NCBI GenBank assembly: GCA_017463585.1
Contig: JAFTOX010000003.1
Coordinates: 1 to 64,000 of the forward strand
Length of the DNA stretch: 64,000 bases
Direction of reading: 5' to 3'
DNA from: Rikenellaceae bacterium
GTDB lineage: Bacteria; Bacteroidota; Bacteroidia; Bacteroidales; Rikenellaceae
A model generated the notes under the pieces. That model was not told the origin of the DNA and did not search any database. It worked only from the letters and a program-made list of their open reading frames with translations. Each line of letters starts with the position of its first letter. The first letter of the stretch is position 1. Made by a program: the position numbers and the translations under genes. Below, piece after piece: positions 60,034-64,000 of this stretch.

Positions 60034-60236
60034 ATTTTTGCAAATATAACAAATTAAATCTGCAAATCCAATTCTCTCCTTGCTGAAAATCAACTTTTTA
60101 TGCAAATATTGGCAAAATCTGCGATTTTGACACACCTTCGCGGGCTCGCCCTTCGGGCGACCGCCCCAGCCCGCGAAGGTGCGCATTCATTGAAAGCAAA
60201 GTAAATAATTGTGAATTGTGAATTGTGAATTGTGAA
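60034..60236 (-). repeat. Duplicated upstream module with GC-rich nested hairpin, copy B
   Basis: It holds the promoter TTGG (60068-60071), 19 bases, TATATTTG (60041-60048, minus strand), a stretch matching copy A, then the hairpin: outer arms 60133-60146/60168-60181 (14 bp perfect), inner arms 60147-60151/60155-60159 with a TTC loop, 8-nt linker ACCGCCCC, then CATTGAAAGCAAAGTA (60188-60203) and about four AATTGTG units. Arm sequences differ from copy A, but the fold, TTC loop and CCGCCCC linker are kept. Confidence 0.78.
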
Positions 60237-60245
60237 TCCCTCCCG

Positions 60246-60896
60246 TTACTCCTCCTTGAACGATCCGAACGAGTAGCCCTTCTTTTTGAGCTTGCGGATC
60301 ATCTTGTCGAGGTGGTTGTAGAGCTTGTCGGTGCGCTCGTCGTTGGTACCGGGGTGGATCAAGATGATCGCACCGTTCAGACCTTCGCGTTCCTCCTTAG
60401 CCCAGAAATCCTTCAAAATCGCCTTCGACGAACGATAGTTCGACATCGAGGGGTTGGTGTAGTCGGCATTGGTGTAGGTCTCCTCAGTCAAATTGACGGG
60501 CACCAATCCCATCTGTACAGCCACAGCATTCGACTCGGTCGAGTAGTGCTCGTAGGGCGGAATATAGGCACGAATCTTCTCGACATCGATACCCATACCT
60601 GCCAGCTCGGCCATATTGGCGTCCAGATCCACGCGCACCTCTTCGGGTGTAACGAGCGGGGTGTGCGCCTCGTCCCATTCGGCATAGAGCAGGTGCTTGT
60701 CCGAGTGGGGTGCAACGTAGTGCCCTGCGTCGATAATTGCCTGCACCTTGTCGCGATTTACGCGCACGCAGTTACCCGTAACAAACCACGAACTTTCGAC
60801 GTTGTGTTTTGCGAGTGTTGCCAATACCGTAGGTACGCCTTCGAAGTTGTAATCGCCTGTGAAACAGAGGTAAATCTTCTTCTCGGCGGGATTCAT
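60246..60896 (-). CDS. CE4-like polysaccharide deacetylase (possibly frameshift-fused to GH9)
   Basis: A 216-residue domain starting MNPAEKKIYLCFTGD. It has VESSWFVTGNCVRV, metal motif HSDKH, YIPPYEHYS and ILIHPGTNDERTDK. It lacks a signal peptide. The paralogue at 20196 aligns upstream of this ATG: EYGVVERINPDEK there matches RFGAVHRMNPAEK here, and those upstream codons lie in the stem-loop at 60899-60932. The true product may therefore be the C-terminal part of a GH9 fusion made by -1 frameshifting at 60947-60957. Motif 1 reads FTGD rather than TFDD. Confidence 0.82.
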   Translation of the reverse strand: MNPAEKKIYLCFTGDYNFEGVPTVLATLAKHNVESSWFVTGNCVRVNRDKVQAIIDAGHYVAPHSDKHLLYAEWDEAHTPLVTPEEVRVDLDANMAELAGMGIDVEKIRAYIPPYEHYSTESNAVAVQMGLVPVNLTEETYTNADYTNPSMSNYRSSKAILKDFWAKEEREGLNGAIILIHPGTNDERTDKLYNHLDKMIRKLKKKGYSFGSFKEE

Positions 60897-60898
60897 AC

Positions 60899-60957
60899 GG
60901 TGCACAGCTCCGAATCGGTCGAGCTGTGCACCATCGAATTTATCTACTTTTTTTTTA
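60899..60957 (-). promoter_or_regulatory. Candidate programmed -1 frameshift signal
   Basis: In the GH9 frame the mRNA reads GTA AAA AAA AAG TAG. It holds the slippery heptamer A AAA AAG in the correct phase, an immediate stop, a 14-base spacer, and a perfect 12-bp stem (GGTGCACAGCTC with GAGCTGTGCACC, 60921-60932 and 60899-60910) around a 10-base loop. A -1 slip continues in frame into the deacetylase. Alternatively the stem could block initiation at the ATG 60896, or the A9 run could cause RNA polymerase slippage. Confidence 0.65.
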
Positions 60958-62731
60958 CGTCCTTGCCGAGTGCGCTGAGCGTCGAGAGGTAGTAGGTCAT
61001 TGACGCCGTACCGTCCATCGTAGGCTCATTGGTCGAGAAATCGCCAAAGAAGTCGTGATATACTGCGATACCGTTCTGGAATGGTTTCAGAGGATCATCG
61101 TCGCCCTGCGAAACACCGATCATACCGTCGTTGATGGTCTTGTAGATAGGACCATCGATCAGACCGCCGTAGATCGAACCGTTGCGGGTCTTGATGTAGA
61201 TTGCGTGAGGATCGGTCGGGGTATCAACACCCTCGGGATACTCGCAAATCATCGTTGTACCCCACGGGTTGCAACCGAAGATCCAGTCGAGCAGAGCAGC
61301 CTCCATTTCGAGGTACTTCTCGTCGCCCGTCAGCTCGTGGTACAGACGCAACTGAGTCAGCGCACCAAAGGTGAAGTTGTTCGAGCACCAGTGGAAAGGA
61401 ACACCGTGATAGAACGGATCCTCGCCTGCGCGATTCTCGATGTGCATCAGACCCTCGCTCATATAGCTCTCATACTTTGCCTTCTGAGCGTCGTTGCCCT
61501 CCTGAGCGATTAGGTAGTGGCCCAAGTTCACGAACGGATACCACTGATAGTGGCGAGCCTTGCCGGTCTCCATCCACGGAGTGATGGGCTCCAATTCGCC
61601 CCAATAGTCGGCACGTTTGAGCCAATACTCGTTGTCGGGCTCCATCAGGTGCAGAGCGACAGCTGCCAACTCCATATCGTCGATCCAGTTAGCCTCCTCG
61701 TAGAAGTAGGGCTCTTTGTAGCATACGCCGTGGAATGCACCCGGATCGCCCTCAGCAAATGCCATTGCATCTACTGCCTTCTTCTTCATACTCTCGGCAA
61801 ATTCCGGGTCGATCTTCTCGAACAGAACCGAACCCAAAGCGAATGCCGACGCATACTTAGCTGCTGCCGACGCTACGCCCGTATTGCGGTTCTTGTACTT
61901 GCCGATGCCCTGAACCTTACCGGTGATGAAATATACGGGACGACCCATACCGGGGCCCCAACCGTAATCAACTTGATCGGTGTGCGGCTCGCGGATACCT
62001 GCGTGGTCGCGGTCGTCAGCAATCTGGTTGAACATAACGGCCGAGTCGGGATTCATACGCTTCAACCACTCCAAGCCCCAACGAGCCTCGTCCAAGATGT
62101 CGGGCACGCCATTCTTGCCCTTGTTGCCTGCTGCGTCGAACTTGTCAGTGAACTGATCGGGGTTCTTGTAGTAAGCGAACAACATCTGGAATGTGGCATT
62201 AGCCGAGGTCATCAGATATTGCAACTGGTCGGTAGCATCGTGCCAACCGCCACGAACGTCGATATGCTCGCCCGTACGTGTGGGGTGATCAACGATGTAG
62301 CCGTCGTGCTGGTGGCACTCCTCGCCCGTGTAGGGGTTGTAGCCACAACGCTGCTGACGCATATAGTACAGAGGCATATTGCCTGCATCGGCATAGATGT
62401 CGTTGCCAATGCGGAAGTTCTCCGATCGGGTGTCGCCAATCTTAATGTAGTATGCACCCTCTTTGGTCAGTTCGCTGAACGGCAGACGGTAGGCACTCTT
62501 CATACCCCAAACCGAGCCATCTTTCTCGACAGCCTTGCCTGTGAAAACGACCTTGCCACTGCGAGCCTCGCAAACGTCAAAAGTTGCGACCTCGGTGGGG
62601 GTGTCAGCAATTACGACAGCCACCTTGGGCAGCGTGTTGATGTAACCAATCAAGTTGGTACGGATCCAACTCTTGGCCGAAACCGATGCAGCTGCGAGCA
62701 GTGCAACGGCCAGAATAGTAAGTTTTTTCAT
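60944..62731 (-). CDS. Secreted GH9-family glycoside hydrolase
   Basis: A 595-residue exported enzyme (signal peptide 1-19). An N-terminal Ig-like CelD_N domain (residues 20-108) precedes the GH9 barrel: RGGWHDATDQLQYL with catalytic base Asp165 and Asp168, and STNEPTMDGTA with the proton donor Glu569. GH9 holds cellulases and also exo-beta-glucosaminidases. Between an exo-muramidase and a deacetylase, a role on cell wall or amino sugar chains is more likely than on cellulose. Its last codons form a slippery run (see 60899-60957). It lies 38 bases after namZ. Confidence 0.9.
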   Translation of the reverse strand: MKKLTILAVALLAAASVSAKSWIRTNLIGYINTLPKVAVVIADTPTEVATFDVCEARSGKVVFTGKAVEKDGSVWGMKSAYRLPFSELTKEGAYYIKIGDTRSENFRIGNDIYADAGNMPLYYMRQQRCGYNPYTGEECHQHDGYIVDHPTRTGEHIDVRGGWHDATDQLQYLMTSANATFQMLFAYYKNPDQFTDKFDAAGNKGKNGVPDILDEARWGLEWLKRMNPDSAVMFNQIADDRDHAGIREPHTDQVDYGWGPGMGRPVYFITGKVQGIGKYKNRNTGVASAAAKYASAFALGSVLFEKIDPEFAESMKKKAVDAMAFAEGDPGAFHGVCYKEPYFYEEANWIDDMELAAVALHLMEPDNEYWLKRADYWGELEPITPWMETGKARHYQWYPFVNLGHYLIAQEGNDAQKAKYESYMSEGLMHIENRAGEDPFYHGVPFHWCSNNFTFGALTQLRLYHELTGDEKYLEMEAALLDWIFGCNPWGTTMICEYPEGVDTPTDPHAIYIKTRNGSIYGGLIDGPIYKTINDGMIGVSQGDDDPLKPFQNGIAVYHDFFGDFSTNEPTMDGTASMTYYLSTLSALGKDVKKK

Positions 62732-62769
62732 AGTGTTTTTATTTTACGTTGTGTGTTGTGTTAGTTTCA

Positions 62770-63996
62770 CTATTTGTAGAGCAGGTATTTCTGTACCTTC
62801 TTCTTGAATGCGTCGATGTCGCCATTCCAGATCGGCAGAATATCCTCGACCAGCCAGCGCTCGCAGAACTTGGCGCGCACGTCGCCACGACCGCACACCT
62901 TGTCGAACATATTCAGGCGCGACTTAGTAGTGTCGGCAAACACGTCGTGGTCGGGCCACAGCTTGTGAGCCTCCTGCAAGAAGTAGAACTGCAACAGAGT
63001 CAGCGGAGCATTGACGGGATCGACGATGTGGATCTGCACACCACGCAGGTCCTTGCCCTGCTGAGCACCGTAGTAGGGTTTGTAGTAGATGGGGCGGAAC
63101 ACAACGCCCTTCAAACCGATCTTGTTCAGATTCTCAGCCAGCAATTCGGGTTTGTCGATCCACTCGGCAGCCAACAGCTCGAAGGGGAGCGTGTAGCCAA
63201 CACCGATGTTGAGCGAGTAAAGCTCACCTGCGATACCCGTAGCGGGGTAGAACAGACAGCTCCATGCCTGAGGAATGTGGGGCGACGAGAGCACCCAAGG
63301 CAGACCTGTATCCTCGAACGACATATTGCGCTTCCAGCCCTTCATCTTCACGACGGTCAGCTTGCAAGGTTTTTCGAGGTAGTTCTCATTGAGGAACTGA
63401 GCCAGCTCGCCCGAGGTCAAACCGTGAACATAAGGAATGGGGAATTGGCTTACGAACGAGTAGAAACCGTCCTGCACCAAGCAACCCTCCATACGAACGC
63501 CACCCAGCGGGTTGGGACGATCGAGGATAACCATTTCGAGGTCGTTCTCGGCAGCAGCCTCCATAGCCTTACCCATAGTCGAGATAAAGGTGTATGAGCG
63601 CGAACCGATGTCCTGAATATCATAAACGATAGCGTCCAGACCCTTCAACATCTCGGGGGTCGGCTTGGTTGTACGACCATAGATGCTGTAAACCTGCACG
63701 CCGGTCGTTGCATCAACATAGTCCTCGACCTTAGCACCTGCGGTGATATCGCCACGCACACCGTGCTCGGGGCTGTAAAGAGCCTTCAACTCGACGCCCT
63801 CAGCCTCGTTCAGAATGTCGATAGTCGATTTGAGGTTACGATCAACGCCCGTGGGGTTGGTAATCAGACCCACCTTTTTGCCTTTGAGCTGAGCGAAACC
63901 GTTGTCGCGCAGCACCTCGATACCTGTCTTAACCTGAGCGGTAGCGGTTGTTGCAACTGCCACAGCCAGAGCCAGAATAAGTGATTTGATTTTCAT
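62770..63996 (-). CDS. namZ: Exo-beta-N-acetylmuramidase (DUF1343)
   Basis: A 408-residue exported protein (signal peptide 1-20) of the DUF1343 family, founded by B. subtilis NamZ (GH171), which releases MurNAc from the non-reducing ends of peptidoglycan fragments. Family segments include KKVGLITNPTGVDRN, ALYSPEHGVRGD, DIQDIGSRSYTFISTMG, LDRPNPLGG and LSSPHIPQAWSCLFYPATG. It is the first visible gene of the operon with GH9 and the deacetylase. The promoter lies beyond the window edge. Confidence 0.92.
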   Translation of the reverse strand: MKIKSLILALAVAVATTATAQVKTGIEVLRDNGFAQLKGKKVGLITNPTGVDRNLKSTIDILNEAEGVELKALYSPEHGVRGDITAGAKVEDYVDATTGVQVYSIYGRTTKPTPEMLKGLDAIVYDIQDIGSRSYTFISTMGKAMEAAAENDLEMVILDRPNPLGGVRMEGCLVQDGFYSFVSQFPIPYVHGLTSGELAQFLNENYLEKPCKLTVVKMKGWKRNMSFEDTGLPWVLSSPHIPQAWSCLFYPATGIAGELYSLNIGVGYTLPFELLAAEWIDKPELLAENLNKIGLKGVVFRPIYYKPYYGAQQGKDLRGVQIHIVDPVNAPLTLLQFYFLQEAHKLWPDHDVFADTTKSRLNMFDKVCGRGDVRAKFCERWLVEDILPIWNGDIDAFKKKVQKYLLYK

Positions 63997-64000
63997 TGAA

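Overview
The window looks like a chromosomal segment of a Bacteroidales bacterium. Most promoters that can be placed follow the Bacteroidetes pattern (TTTG, 19 bases, TAnnTTTG), start codons lack Shine-Dalgarno sequences and sit behind A-rich leaders, and family-typical genes are present (UpxY antiterminator, PorT-like barrel, NamZ, the GH3-like ligase family, orphan HsdR_N protein). The moderate G+C backbone would suit an Alistipes-like member of the Rikenellaceae, but that placement is inference. No rRNA, CRISPR array, transposase, integrase or origin was seen.

Layout. 1-9.3 kb: tRNA-Phe, a SagB-like lipoprotein, a GNAT-HAD fusion, an ABC exporter operon with its own GntR regulator and a candidate operator, ung-rfbD, an alkaline phosphatase, a metal permease ending in an HMA domain, and tRNA-Lys. 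9.5-15 kb: a thioesterase gene, then an A+T-rich accessory island of six small genes (MORN-like, ankyrin, an Imm11/DUF1629-like protein and three unknowns). It reads like a store of orphan immunity genes and is bounded by repeats related to the thioesterase gene end. 15-35 kb: mostly housekeeping genes, namely a degenerate beta-galactosidase-like protein, an HsdR_N protein, uvrA, a deacetylase, the operon prmC-recX-M23 peptidase-HAD phosphatase, a barrel protein, a MORN protein, the operon MerR-Nif3-zinc ribbon, and trkA-GH3-kinase-rsmF.

35.1-56.7 kb: one capsule or surface polysaccharide locus on the minus strand, opened by an upxY antiterminator behind a near-perfect promoter and a leader hairpin. 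It encodes a Wzx flippase, an EpsG-type polymerase, eleven glycosyltransferases, an initiating phosphoglycosyltransferase with an aminotransferase and an acetyltransferase (an acetamido-4-amino-6-deoxysugar module), CDP-glycerol synthesis and glycerophosphate transfer, and an FkbH-like protein. Base composition changes along it, so it is mosaic. 56.9-64 kb: a DUF5606 gene, argS, a second MORN gene, and an operon of NamZ (exo-muramidase), a GH9 enzyme and a CE4-like deacetylase.

Two observations stand out. First, the GH9 gene ends in an A9 run that holds the slippery heptamer A AAA AAG, followed at once by TAG and 14 bases later by a perfect 12-bp stem-loop. A -1 shift continues into the deacetylase frame, whose homology to its paralogue at 20.2 kb starts upstream of any ATG of its own. 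This fits a programmed frameshift making a secreted GH9-deacetylase fusion. Second, the two MORN genes share a copied upstream module holding the promoter and a GC-rich nested hairpin whose arm sequences differ completely while pairing is kept. This suggests a structured repeat family.
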